27,674 bases of DNA, from positions 1 through 27,674 of the forward strand of contig JAEWSN010000042.1 of assembly GCA_023459915.1 (NCBI GenBank), written 5' to 3'. The position numbers and the translations under genes are program-made. The DNA is from Bacillota bacterium (lineage in GTDB: Bacteria > Bacillota > Clostridia > DSM-8532). Below, piece by piece: positions 14,043 through 21,782 of the stretch; the first letter of the stretch is position 1, and each line of letters opens with the position of its first letter. Under the pieces are notes generated by a model. The model made no database searches and was not told the DNA's origin. It saw only the letters and a program-made list of their open reading frames with translations.

Positions 14043-15604
14043 GGGTTGTTTTGCCACAAACCATGCGGGCCATGGACAAAATGGCCATCGAAGCCTTTGG
14101 CATTCCCTCCCTGTCGCTGATGGAGAATGCCGCGCGTCAGACCGCACTCGAGGCGTTGTCGATGCGGGGAGACCGGGACGGCGCCGTGCTGCTGCTGGCA
14201 GGGCCGGGCAACAATGGCGGAGACGCGCTTGGCGCGGCGCGCCACCTGCTCAACGCGGGATGTCCCGTCCGGGTGGCGCTGCTGTTCCAGGCGGAACACG
14301 CCCAGGGTGATGCCGCGACGCAGCTGGACATTCTGGTGAAAATGGGACTGCCCGTGATTCAAATGACAGAAGAGGTCACGCAGGAGGGGTGGGACACGCT
14401 CTTCCGCGGCTGTGTCATCGCGGTGGACGGAATTTTCGGCACCGGCTTGTCGCGCGCGCCGGCCGGGATGGCACTGGCCGCCATTGAAGCCTTGAACCGG
14501 TTTCCCGGAGAAGTGCTTGCCGTCGACGTCCCCTCGGGTGTCGACGGCCGAACCGGACAGACCCCGGGGATCGCGGTTCGCGCGGATGCCACGGTGACGT
14601 TCGGACTGTCCAAGCTGGGGCTGCACGTCTATCCGGGCGCCATGCACACCGGCCGCGTCCGTGTCGCGGACATCGGCATGCCCACCGGCCTGATGCCCTT
14701 CGCCGACGATCGGCATGAGGTGGCGGACCGGGCGGGTGTGCGCGCATGGCTGCCGCAACGGCCGCCCAACGCGCACAAGGGCACTGCCGGCACGGTGCTG
14801 CAGGTGGCCGGTTCGCATGGCATGACCGGTGCCGCCGTCCTGGCGGCGGCGGCGGCGCTGCGGGGCGGTGCCGGGTTTGTCCGCTGCGCCCTGCCGAATG
14901 CACTGATTCCCGTCCTGTCCACGCTTGTGCCGGAAGCGGTGCTGCTGCCGGTTGCCAGCGACGACGGCCACTGGCCGGTCACGGCGGCTGACGACATCCT
15001 GCCCTGGCTCAATACGGCGGATGCCCTGCTGGTGGGCCCCGGCCTGGCGGTGACCGGAGAAACGGATCTGCTGCTCGATCGCCTGTTGCAGGCGGCGGGC
15101 GAGCTGCCGGTGGTGATTGATGCCGGCGCGCTGACCCTGCTTTCGCAGGGCGAGGACATCCGGGCCCGGCTGCCGGAACACGCGGTATTGACCCCGCATC
15201 CCGGCGAAATGGCCAGATTGATGAAGTGTTCGGTGGCCCAGGTGCTGGCCAACCCGGTGGAAAACGCCGTGCGGTGTGCCAGGGAATGGCAGGCCACGGT
15301 GGTGCTCAAGGGTGCCGGCACCATCATCGCGTCGCGGGGTGGCCGGGTGGTGATCAATCCCACGGGGAATGCGGGCATGGCAACCGCCGGCGCGGGCGAC
15401 GCGCTGGCAGGGCTCATTGCCTCGCTGCTGGCCCAGGGCATGGACACCATGGGGGCGGCGGTGTGCGGCGCCTGGCTGCATGGGTTGTCCGGAGATCTCG
15501 GCGCGCAGGTCACCGGCCAGCGGGCGCTGCTGGCGTCCGATCTCGTGGCGGGTATCGGCGCGGCCTATCTGGAAGTGGAAAGGGAGACGGAGCAAAACGG
15601 ATGA
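14039..15604 (+). CDS. nnr: Bifunctional NAD(P)HX epimerase / ADP-dependent NAD(P)HX dehydratase
   Basis: This enzyme repairs hydrated NADH and NADPH: the N-terminal YjeF_N domain epimerises R- to S-NAD(P)HX, and the C-terminal ribokinase-like domain dehydrates the S form using ADP. At 521 residues it is the normal fused form. The epimerase half shows MRAMDKMAIEAFGIPSLSLM, GNNGGD (57-62), DGIFGTGLSR and VDVPSGVDGRTG. The dehydratase half shows HKGTAGTVLQVAGSHGMTGA, LTPHPGEMARL, VLKGAGTIIA and GNAGMATAGAGDALAG with the catalytic-type Asp454. Both active sites look intact. It overlaps both neighbours (coiled-coil gene and alr) by four bases. The pairing nnr-alr is common in Firmicutes. Confidence 0.95.
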   Translation: MRVVLPQTMRAMDKMAIEAFGIPSLSLMENAARQTALEALSMRGDRDGAVLLLAGPGNNGGDALGAARHLLNAGCPVRVALLFQAEHAQGDAATQLDILVKMGLPVIQMTEEVTQEGWDTLFRGCVIAVDGIFGTGLSRAPAGMALAAIEALNRFPGEVLAVDVPSGVDGRTGQTPGIAVRADATVTFGLSKLGLHVYPGAMHTGRVRVADIGMPTGLMPFADDRHEVADRAGVRAWLPQRPPNAHKGTAGTVLQVAGSHGMTGAAVLAAAAALRGGAGFVRCALPNALIPVLSTLVPEAVLLPVASDDGHWPVTAADDILPWLNTADALLVGPGLAVTGETDLLLDRLLQAAGELPVVIDAGALTLLSQGEDIRARLPEHAVLTPHPGEMARLMKCSVAQVLANPVENAVRCAREWQATVVLKGAGTIIASRGGRVVINPTGNAGMATAGAGDALAGLIASLLAQGMDTMGAAVCGAWLHGLSGDLGAQVTGQRALLASDLVAGIGAAYLEVERETEQNG

Positions 15605-16794
15605 TCAATACCGATGTACTCATCAACCGCGCATGGGCGGAAATCGACCTGGACTGCATCGCGCACAATGTGCGCGAGATTCGGCGTGTCATTGGGCCCC
15701 ATCCGGAGATCATGGCGGTGGTCAAGGCGGACGCGTACGGCCATGGCGTGCGGGAAACCGTGCAGACCATGCTGGACGCGGGCGCCACGCGCATCGCGGT
15801 CTCCATGCTCGACGAGGCGCTGGAATTGCGGCAGATCGGCATTGACGTGCCCATTCTGGTGTTGAGCTACACCGACCCCAAGCGGGCGGGCGAAATCATC
15901 CGGCAAGGCATCACGCAGACCGTTTTCAGCCATGATTTGGCCAAGGCCCTCTCGCGGGCGGCCAAAAAGGAGGGCATGCCGGCCCGGATTCACATCAAGA
16001 TCGACACCGGCATGTCCCGTGTCGGCTTTGCGCCGGGGTTTGCCGCTGTCAAGGCGGTTGCCGCGATCTCAAAGCTCCCCGGCATCGTGGTCGAAGGTGT
16101 GTTCACCCATTTTGCCTCGGCGGACGAGACGGATCCCGCGTTCACGCTGCGTCAGTTCGAGCAGTTTGAAAGCATCCTGTTCGAGCTCAACCGCGTCGGA
16201 TTCCGCATGCCCCTGCGCCATGTGGCCAACAGCGCCGCCACGCTCGCATTTCCGGATCTCGCGCTCGACATGGTGCGCCCGGGAATCATCCTGTACGGCA
16301 TTCTGCCCTCCGCCGAGGTGGTGCCCGTGATGCACGACGGAGAGCCGCTGCAGTTGCGCCCTGCCATGTCCCTCAAGGCGCATGTCATCATGGTCAAGCG
16401 AATCGGCAAGGGTGCGACGGTCAGTTATGGCCGCACCTGGAGGGCGCACCGCGCGTCCCGGATTGCCACGCTGCCCATCGGGTACGGCGACGGCTATGCC
16501 CGCGCGCTGTCCAATCACGCCCATGTGTTGATCCATGGCCAGTTTGCCCCTGTGATCGGCCGGATCTGCATGGATCAATGCATGGTGGATGTCACGGACA
16601 TTGAAGGCGTGGTGAAGCCGGGTGACGAGGTGGTGCTGATGGGCACGCAGGGCAACCGGTCCATTCGGGTGGAGGAGCTGGCGGCGTCGGCGGGAACCAT
16701 CCCGTACGAGACGATCTGTCTGGTCGGCAAACGGCTTCCCCGCGTGTACAAGCGGGATGGCGAGGTGGCGATGGTGCACAACTACCTGTTGTGA
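15601..16794 (+). CDS. alr: Alanine racemase
   Basis: This PLP enzyme makes D-alanine for peptidoglycan. It has 397 residues. PLP-binding Lys42 is in VVKADAYGHG. The second catalytic residue, Tyr276, is in VSYGRTW, followed by LPIGYGDGYARALSN. The barrel contains IKIDTGMSRVGF and GVFTHFASADETD, and the C-terminal domain has GRICMDQCMVDVTD. The ATG at 15601 overlaps the nnr stop as ATGA. The frame is open much further upstream, but the earlier part is another frame of nnr. D-alanine is also a germination inhibitor in spore formers, but nothing here shows a sporulation-specific role. Confidence 0.96.
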   Translation: MINTDVLINRAWAEIDLDCIAHNVREIRRVIGPHPEIMAVVKADAYGHGVRETVQTMLDAGATRIAVSMLDEALELRQIGIDVPILVLSYTDPKRAGEIIRQGITQTVFSHDLAKALSRAAKKEGMPARIHIKIDTGMSRVGFAPGFAAVKAVAAISKLPGIVVEGVFTHFASADETDPAFTLRQFEQFESILFELNRVGFRMPLRHVANSAATLAFPDLALDMVRPGIILYGILPSAEVVPVMHDGEPLQLRPAMSLKAHVIMVKRIGKGATVSYGRTWRAHRASRIATLPIGYGDGYARALSNHAHVLIHGQFAPVIGRICMDQCMVDVTDIEGVVKPGDEVVLMGTQGNRSIRVEELAASAGTIPYETICLVGKRLPRVYKRDGEVAMVHNYLL

Positions 16795-16795
16795 T

Positions 16796-16829
16796 TTGAC
16801 AAGCCCTGTGGGAGTTCATATCCTATACA
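16796..16829 (+). promoter_or_regulatory. Candidate sigma-A promoter after alr
   Basis: A perfect TTGACA (16796-16801) starts at the last base before it of the alr stop region, followed at 17 bases by TATCCT (16819-16824) and five bases later by an overlapping TATACA (16824-16829). Either could be the -10. It would start a short transcript for the secreted protein gene at 16857. Confidence 0.5.
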
Positions 16830-16856
16830 TGACGATCTGGAAAGTGAGGACTGAGG

Positions 16857-17462
16857 ATGAAACAGGCAATGAAAACCGCCGCGGCGGCACTGGCCGGCAT
16901 GGTGGCCGGCATGGGAATCCTGCTGGCGTCCGCGAGTGGCGCGCAGCCTGGAAGTGAAATGGATCCGCTGGTGACAAAAAGCTATGTGGATCAGCAAATC
17001 GCCGCGCTGCAGGCCGGCATGGCGGCGGGTGGCGGTACGGGAACAACCGGAGGCACCACCCCTTCAACCGGCGCCACGCCGATGGACAGCGAGGAGGTGG
17101 CGCAGCTGAAGACGGATGTCGGGGAACTGACGCACTTCATCATCGACGCGCTCACCGGGGTGGACAGCCTGAAGGCCCGCATGAATTCGCTGGAAAGCGG
17201 TTTTGTGGTGGTGGAGGTGCCGGCCGGCAAGACCATTTTGCTCAACGGCGGTTCCGAGGCCATTGTCCGCAGCGGCAGCGCCACGGCAGTGGGCGGAACC
17301 TATGGCGGTCTGGCGGATGTGACCTCCGGGGCGGATCTCAAGACCGGTGCCGCAATCACCAACCAGCATCTGCTCATTTCCTCGCGCAGCGATGGCCGGG
17401 GACTCAAAATCGGCCCGAATACGGTGTTCCTGCTGGTGCGTGGCGGGTACTCGCTAAAGTAG
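16857..17462 (+). CDS. Secreted protein of unknown function
   Basis: This 201-residue protein has a signal peptide (about residues 1-29, ending ASASGAQ). The mature part starts with MDPLVTKSYVDQQIAAL, a short helix, then a Gly/Thr/Ser-rich linker (about 58-75). A second short helical segment (about 78-115) precedes a beta-rich C-terminal domain (about 118-201) with VVVEVPAGKTILLNGGSEAI, then SGSATAVG, ending in FLLVRGGYSLK. I recognise this layout from clostridial secreted proteins that have no assigned role; no catalytic motif is visible. The ATG follows AGTGAGGA at 16843-16850. It precedes another membrane-exposed protein gene. Confidence 0.8.
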   Translation: MKQAMKTAAAALAGMVAGMGILLASASGAQPGSEMDPLVTKSYVDQQIAALQAGMAAGGGTGTTGGTTPSTGATPMDSEEVAQLKTDVGELTHFIIDALTGVDSLKARMNSLESGFVVVEVPAGKTILLNGGSEAIVRSGSATAVGGTYGGLADVTSGADLKTGAAITNQHLLISSRSDGRGLKIGPNTVFLLVRGGYSLK

Positions 17463-17553
17463 CATTTTCCGTTATTGACAACAGTGCGGACAAATGCCCC
17501 AAGGGGCTAGCAGGGCAGGCACAACAGGGAAGAACGGGAAGGGGAGACACCGC

Positions 17554-19416
17554 ATGCGAAGAAAGAAAGCCGTGCAGAATCTGGTGGTGCTGACCCTTCT
17601 TGTCGTCATTGTGGTGTTTGGCGCCCTGCCCATCCTGACCCGGGACGATTCGTTTTATGATCGGTTCGGCGCAGCGGACAAGGGGTACGACGTGGTGGTG
17701 CTGGGCATGGAGCCCGAGGGCATCGCGGCCGCGCTGGCGGCCGCACAGACCGGAATGCGCGTGCTGTTGCTGTCACCGCAGCCGGATCCGTCCAGTTACC
17801 TCACCGATTGCCTCATCCAGAGCATGCCGCATCAGGTCGGAAGAATTGGCGAACAGTGGCAGTCCCTTTCCGGGCCGGCTTTCCAGCGGCTGTTCGGACA
17901 GGTGGAGAGCACCTTTTCCTCCGCCGAATGGTTGCGCGGCATCCATGCCCTGCTCCTGAAGGAGTCCGGGCTGGAGGTGTTGTTTGAAGCCACGTTGACA
18001 GAGGTGCATACCTCGGGCGGCCGGGTGTCGGCTGTGAATGTGTATGCGGCGGGCGGCGTTCAAACCGTGAAGGGCCGCGTGTTCATCGACGCGACCGAAG
18101 ACGCGCTGCTGCTTGACCAGCTTGGGGTTCCATATCTCGTCGGTTCGGAGGATTTGGGCGCGCCAACCTTTTTCGAACCGGTCTCTTTCCATTTCCGCCT
18201 GCTGGGCGTGAACTGGGAGGATCTGCGGACCATTTCCAAGGTGAAGGATCTGAGCGCAGCATTTTCCGATGCGCTGTTTCTTTATCCCAGAACCCGGGAT
18301 GATGTGAAACTCCTCCAGCCCACCCTCATCCGTCAGGATGAGGAAGCGGTGGTGATCAGCGGGTTGCGCCTGGGATTCGTGAATCCCGACAACCCGGCGG
18401 AGGTCGCGGCCGCCTGGCAAAACGGATTGCGGGAGGCCATGCACATGACGGCCTATCTGCAGACGGAGCTGGTCGCGTTCAAGGACGCCACCTGGGATGT
18501 TCCGGCGGCACGGTTGTTTGTCCCGGAGTACCGCCATTACAAGGGAATGGAGACGCTCTCGGTCAGCGATATCCTCAACAACCGCGATCGGAGGGACAAG
18601 GTGGCGGTGCTGTCCGACCCGGTGTCGGCGAACCGGTTCCTGCGGGGAGACGATCCGGCAATCCTCTGTGACCCCAACGCGTATGCCGTGCCCATTGGCT
18701 GTCTGGTGCCCGAGGGCTGGGACAACGTGCTGATGCCGGGCCGCAATGCCTCCTATTCGTCCCTGGCCTCAACGAGCGCGGCAACCCCCTCGGCCAGAAC
18801 CGTGGTGGGGGAGGGCGCGGGCCTGGCCGCTGCCTGGTGCGTGCTCGAGAACACCGATCCCGCGGAGGTTCCCGCGTTGTCCAACGAGCGTCTTGCCGAG
18901 TTTGTGTCGTTCCTGACCCGCGCGGGTCAGGTGTTGCCTGATTTTGCCGAGCCTGTGCGGCAGCCGGATGGGTCCGCTTTGGCCGACTGGTGGATGGCGG
19001 AGGATGTGGAGACACTGGTTTCCCTCGGTGTGCTGATGGGCGGGGTGGAAAATGATTTCCGCCTTGCGGAGCAATGCAGTGGCCAAGTACTGGCCACGCT
19101 GGCGAAGAACACCCTCATCCGCCTGTATCCCGAAGGATACGATCTCGATTTGGAAACCCGCCTGTCTCCCTGGCAGAACGAGGCTGCCATCCCAAAGGAG
19201 GAGGCCGCCCGCCTGTTGCTCGCCCTGGCCAACCTTCCGGCCAATGGGGTCAGACCCCATGAAGTGTTGTTCAACTGGCTGTCCGAACAGGGGGATTGGC
19301 AGGCGCCCGAACCGTTGGCGCAGTCCTGGTCCGAGGCGGGCATGGCATCGGACCCGCAGGCCACCGCCGGTGAGTTGTACCATCTGGTGCTCGCCGTATG
19401 CCGGGCCCTTTCCTGA
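17554..19416 (+). CDS. Membrane-anchored FAD-dependent oxidoreductase (FAD_oxidored family)
   Basis: This is a 620-residue protein with one N-terminal helix (about 9-28) preceded by RRKK, suggesting the rest is outside the cytoplasm. A Rossmann FAD-binding unit follows: YDVVVLGMEPEGIAAALAAA, with GMEPEG (51-56) instead of GxGxxG. Similar G-x-x-P-E/A-G variants occur in this family. VFIDATEDALLLDQLG and a C-terminal GRNASYSS/ATPSARTVVGEGAGLAAAW block complete the FAD fold. Residues about 485-590 (WWMAEDVETLVSLGVLMGGV and onward) resemble an SLH-like helical module, but only weakly. The ATG at 17554 follows AAGGGGAGA (17539-17547); an ATG at 17494 has no such site. The substrate is unknown. A GGGGTCAGACCCC palindrome is embedded near the 3' end. 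Confidence 0.82.
   Translation: MRRKKAVQNLVVLTLLVVIVVFGALPILTRDDSFYDRFGAADKGYDVVVLGMEPEGIAAALAAAQTGMRVLLLSPQPDPSSYLTDCLIQSMPHQVGRIGEQWQSLSGPAFQRLFGQVESTFSSAEWLRGIHALLLKESGLEVLFEATLTEVHTSGGRVSAVNVYAAGGVQTVKGRVFIDATEDALLLDQLGVPYLVGSEDLGAPTFFEPVSFHFRLLGVNWEDLRTISKVKDLSAAFSDALFLYPRTRDDVKLLQPTLIRQDEEAVVISGLRLGFVNPDNPAEVAAAWQNGLREAMHMTAYLQTELVAFKDATWDVPAARLFVPEYRHYKGMETLSVSDILNNRDRRDKVAVLSDPVSANRFLRGDDPAILCDPNAYAVPIGCLVPEGWDNVLMPGRNASYSSLASTSAATPSARTVVGEGAGLAAAWCVLENTDPAEVPALSNERLAEFVSFLTRAGQVLPDFAEPVRQPDGSALADWWMAEDVETLVSLGVLMGGVENDFRLAEQCSGQVLATLAKNTLIRLYPEGYDLDLETRLSPWQNEAAIPKEEAARLLLALANLPANGVRPHEVLFNWLSEQGDWQAPEPLAQSWSEAGMASDPQATAGELYHLVLAVCRALS
19244..19260. repeat. REP-like palindrome inside the oxidoreductase gene
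   Basis: ATGGGGTCAGACCCCAT is a perfect 8+1+8 palindrome identical in core to the copies at 4052 and 8401. It is read in frame as NGVRPH between ALANLPA and EVLFNWL, so it does not break the gene. Confidence 0.75.
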
Positions 19417-19501
19417 CCGTTTTTCGGAATCCTCAACCGTTGCCTTTTTCTGTTGCCGGCCGGACTTCGTACCGCCGATGTTTCCGGTGCCTGACCCGGC
19501 G

Positions 19502-20284
19502 TCATGCCGCCGGTGTCTTTTTCTGGCGCCCGGCCCATTTTACCTTGAAGGTCAGCAGCACGAAGCGGGGCAGATCCAGCATGCGGCGCCAGCGCCGCGG
19601 CTCCCGGACAAGCCGGAAGAGCCATTCCAGACCGGCCCGGCGCATCCATTCCGGCGCAAGCCGGCCGGTGCCGGCAAACACGTCCAGGCTGCCGCCAAGG
19701 CCAAGCGCGGCACCACAGGCCAGGACATCCCTGTTCTCCATGATCCATTGCTCCTGTTTGGGCGCCCCCAGGCAGACAAACGCGATGTCCGCGCGGCTGC
19801 GGTTGATTTGCTCGACAATGGCCGGTGTGTCGGCGGGGTCGAAATATCCGTTTCTTGTGCCGACGATTTGGATTCCCGGATAATCGGACAGCATGTGGAT
19901 GGCGGCCCGTTCCGCCACCCCCGGCTTGCCGCCGAACAGGAAGAAGCGCAATTTCTGCTTGCGGCCCCGTGTCAGCAGCCCCTTGGCCACGTCGATACCG
20001 GAGACTTTTTCTTTCAGGGGTGTTCCCAGAATTTTTGCTCCCAGTACAACTCCCGCCCCGTCGGGCAACAGCAGGTCCGCGCTGTTGAGCAGGGACCGCA
20101 GCGCGGGCGTTCGAACCGACTGCATCACGATTTCCGCGTTCGGGGTGAAAATGGTGAACGGGCCCATGGACCCGGATCTGGCGGGAATGGCATCGAGAAT
20201 GGCATCAAGGGTCTGTGCCATTGTGATGTTGGAGATGTGCAGCCCATGGAGGGGAATGGTTTGGACGGCAAACTGTTCGGACAT
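19502..20284 (-). CDS. WecG/TagA/CpsF family glycosyltransferase (GT26)
   Basis: This family transfers N-acetylmannosamine or a related sugar to a lipid-linked GlcNAc, an early step in teichoic acid, enterobacterial common antigen or secondary cell-wall polymer synthesis. The 260-residue protein has TPNAEIVM, SADLLLPDGAGVVLGA, KVSGIDVAKGL, CLGAPKQEQWI and GLGGSLDVFAG, then RAGLEWLFRLVREPRRWRR, in family order. There is no membrane helix; such proteins attach peripherally. The ATG at 20282-20284 has GGAGG eight bases upstream. A longer frame to 20476 runs through non-coding tandem repeats and was rejected. It is convergent with the oxidoreductase gene (85-base gap, no clear terminator seen) and divergent from the polysaccharide operon. 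Confidence 0.93.
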   Translation of the reverse strand: MSEQFAVQTIPLHGLHISNITMAQTLDAILDAIPARSGSMGPFTIFTPNAEIVMQSVRTPALRSLLNSADLLLPDGAGVVLGAKILGTPLKEKVSGIDVAKGLLTRGRKQKLRFFLFGGKPGVAERAAIHMLSDYPGIQIVGTRNGYFDPADTPAIVEQINRSRADIAFVCLGAPKQEQWIMENRDVLACGAALGLGGSLDVFAGTGRLAPEWMRRAGLEWLFRLVREPRRWRRMLDLPRFVLLTFKVKWAGRQKKTPAA

Positions 20285-20325
20285 GAAGACATCCTCCGCT
20301 GACGATGATGGGTGATTCGCCATTG

Positions 20326-20355
20326 AGCATACCACATTCGGAGGCAGGCTGTCAG
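20326..20355 (-). promoter_or_regulatory. Promoter for the WecG/TagA-type gene
   Basis: On the minus strand, CTGACA (20350-20355), an 18-base spacer and TATGCT (20326-20331) with a TG one base upstream give an extended -10 promoter. It predicts a start about 35 bases before the ATG. Its -35 overlaps that of the divergent promoter. Confidence 0.55.
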
Positions 20356-20377
20356 ACCCGCCGGAATGCTGTATAAT
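20349..20377 (+). promoter_or_regulatory. Promoter for the polysaccharide operon
   Basis: CTGTCA (20349-20354), a 17-base spacer and a perfect TATAAT (20372-20377). The predicted start near 20384 falls at the beginning of the tandem repeats, leaving a leader of about 165 bases before the ATG at 20550. Confidence 0.6.
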
Positions 20378-20380
20378 GAA

Positions 20381-20494
20381 TCGGACTGCGATATCATGAA
20401 GCGGGCTGCGATACCATGAAGCGGACTGCGATATCATGAAGCGGACTGCGATACCATGAAGCGGACTGCGATACAACGAAGCGGACTGCGATAC
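20381..20494 (+). repeat. 20-bp tandem repeat, about 5.7 copies
   Basis: Units of GCGGACTGCGATAyCATGAA begin at 20381, 20401, 20421, 20441 and 20461, with a partial unit at 20481-20494. Differences are one to three bases per unit. The repeats have no spacers and are not an in-frame coding repeat (20 is not a multiple of 3). They fill the start of the operon's untranslated leader. Confidence 0.9.
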
Positions 20495-20549
20495 CGGGCG
20501 GAAGGCGGAGGCACGGGATTCGGAACGAAAGACGGAGGAGAGGCTTCAC

Positions 20550-21770
20550 ATGGGGGATCAGCAAGCGCCCATCAGCATTCTTGAGGACATGGCCCGGTGT
20601 ACGGGCTGTGGTGCCTGCATGGCCATCTGTCCGGTTTCGGCCATCCGGATGCTTCCGGATGACGAGGGATTTCTGTTTCCCAGCATCGACCATGCGCGTT
20701 GCACGCGCTGCCGCGCCTGTGTGCGCGTTTGCCCGGTCAATGCGTCGCTCGCGGCTTCCCGGGAAAGACAGGATGATTCATCCCCGCCAACGTACGCGTG
20801 CTGGGCGGCAGATGAGGCGCTGCGAACGCGCAGCTCTTCCGGCGGCGCGTTCGGGGTGCTGGCGCGTGCGGTGCTCAATGCGGGCGGGGTGGTGTTCGGT
20901 GCGGCATTCGTGACTTCCGAAAGTGTGGCGCACCGCATGGTGCAAACGCATGAGGCGCTTGAGCCGCTGCTGCGTTCCAAATATGTGCAGAGCGATACCG
21001 GAGACAGCTTCCTGCAGGTGCGCGGGCAGTTGAACTCCGGACGGCGGGTGTTGTTTTGCGGCACGCCCTGTCAGGTGGCCGGGCTGGTGTCCTTCCTGGG
21101 CGGCAGGCCGGCAGGATTGCTCACCTGCGATTTTGTCTGCAGCGGTGTTCCCTCGCCCCTGGCCTGGCGGACGCATCTTGACGGCCTGGCGCGTCGGCAT
21201 GGCGGCAGGGCCTCGGCGGTCTCCTTTCGAAGCAAGACGGGCGGCTGGCGCAAATACAGGCTGGAGATCCGATTCGACAACGGCGCGACATACCGGATTC
21301 CGGCCGGACGCGATCCTTTTTTCATCGGCTTCGGCATGGAACTGTTCAACCGGCGCTCCTGCGCCGATTGCCGGTTTCGCACCCTGCAGTCGGCCGCGGA
21401 TCTCACCCTGGCCGATTACTGGGGCATCTGGAAGCACGGGGCGGCGCATCCGGCGTTTCGCGACAACCGGGGCGTTTCGCTGGTTGTGGTCCACACACCG
21501 GCCGGGGCGGCGGCGCTGTCCGAGGCGGGAGACGCGCTGTGCCAGGTTTCCAGAACGTATGGGGAAGCCGAGGCGGACAATCCCCGCATGACGAGCTCGC
21601 GTCCGCCTTCCCCCCAGCGGAAGGCCTATTTCCAGGCGGTGCGGGAAGGCGTGGATCCCCTGCGGATCCAGCAGCGGTTCATGAACAACACAGGGCTTGC
21701 ATACCATCTCAAGGCGCTGGCCAGGAAAATTCTGCCGGAATCGCTGCGGCAACGGCTGCGCAGGGCCTGA
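20550..21770 (+). CDS. FrhB-like ferredoxin-domain protein (coenzyme F420 hydrogenase/dehydrogenase beta family)
   Basis: This 406-residue protein has two [4Fe-4S] ferredoxin motifs at the N-terminus (Cys17/20/23/27 and Cys51/54/57/61), then FrhB N- and C-terminal domains with FCGTPCQVAGLVSF, CDFVCSGVPSP, CADCRFRT and ADLTLADYWG. Family members reduce or oxidise flavin-type cofactors. A large subgroup, however, sits in polysaccharide gene clusters next to pyruvyltransferase-like genes, as here, and its role is not settled. The ATG follows GGAGGAG (20534-20540). It is the first gene of the plus-strand operon. I do not infer F420 metabolism from it. Confidence 0.9.
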   Translation: MGDQQAPISILEDMARCTGCGACMAICPVSAIRMLPDDEGFLFPSIDHARCTRCRACVRVCPVNASLAASRERQDDSSPPTYACWAADEALRTRSSSGGAFGVLARAVLNAGGVVFGAAFVTSESVAHRMVQTHEALEPLLRSKYVQSDTGDSFLQVRGQLNSGRRVLFCGTPCQVAGLVSFLGGRPAGLLTCDFVCSGVPSPLAWRTHLDGLARRHGGRASAVSFRSKTGGWRKYRLEIRFDNGATYRIPAGRDPFFIGFGMELFNRRSCADCRFRTLQSAADLTLADYWGIWKHGAAHPAFRDNRGVSLVVVHTPAGAAALSEAGDALCQVSRTYGEAEADNPRMTSSRPPSPQRKAYFQAVREGVDPLRIQQRFMNNTGLAYHLKALARKILPESLRQRLRRA

Positions 21771-21782
21771 CGGAGGGACTTT

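Noticed and set aside
17475..17480. TTGACA upstream of the oxidoreductase as a promoter
   Set aside because: No acceptable -10 element occurs 16-18 bases downstream.
19417..19501. Bidirectional terminator in the convergent gap
   Set aside because: I found no stem with a flanking T- or A-tract in these 85 bases.
20285..20476. N-terminal extension of the GT26 protein through the repeats
   Set aside because: The extra residues are translated tandem repeats. A proper ribosome binding site and the family start occur at 20284.
20381..20494. CRISPR array
   Set aside because: The 20-bp units follow each other without spacers and no cas genes are present.
20550..21770. Evidence for F420-dependent or hydrogenase metabolism
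   Set aside because: The family name is misleading here. There are no hydrogenase subunits or F420 synthesis genes nearby, and the neighbours are glycan genes.
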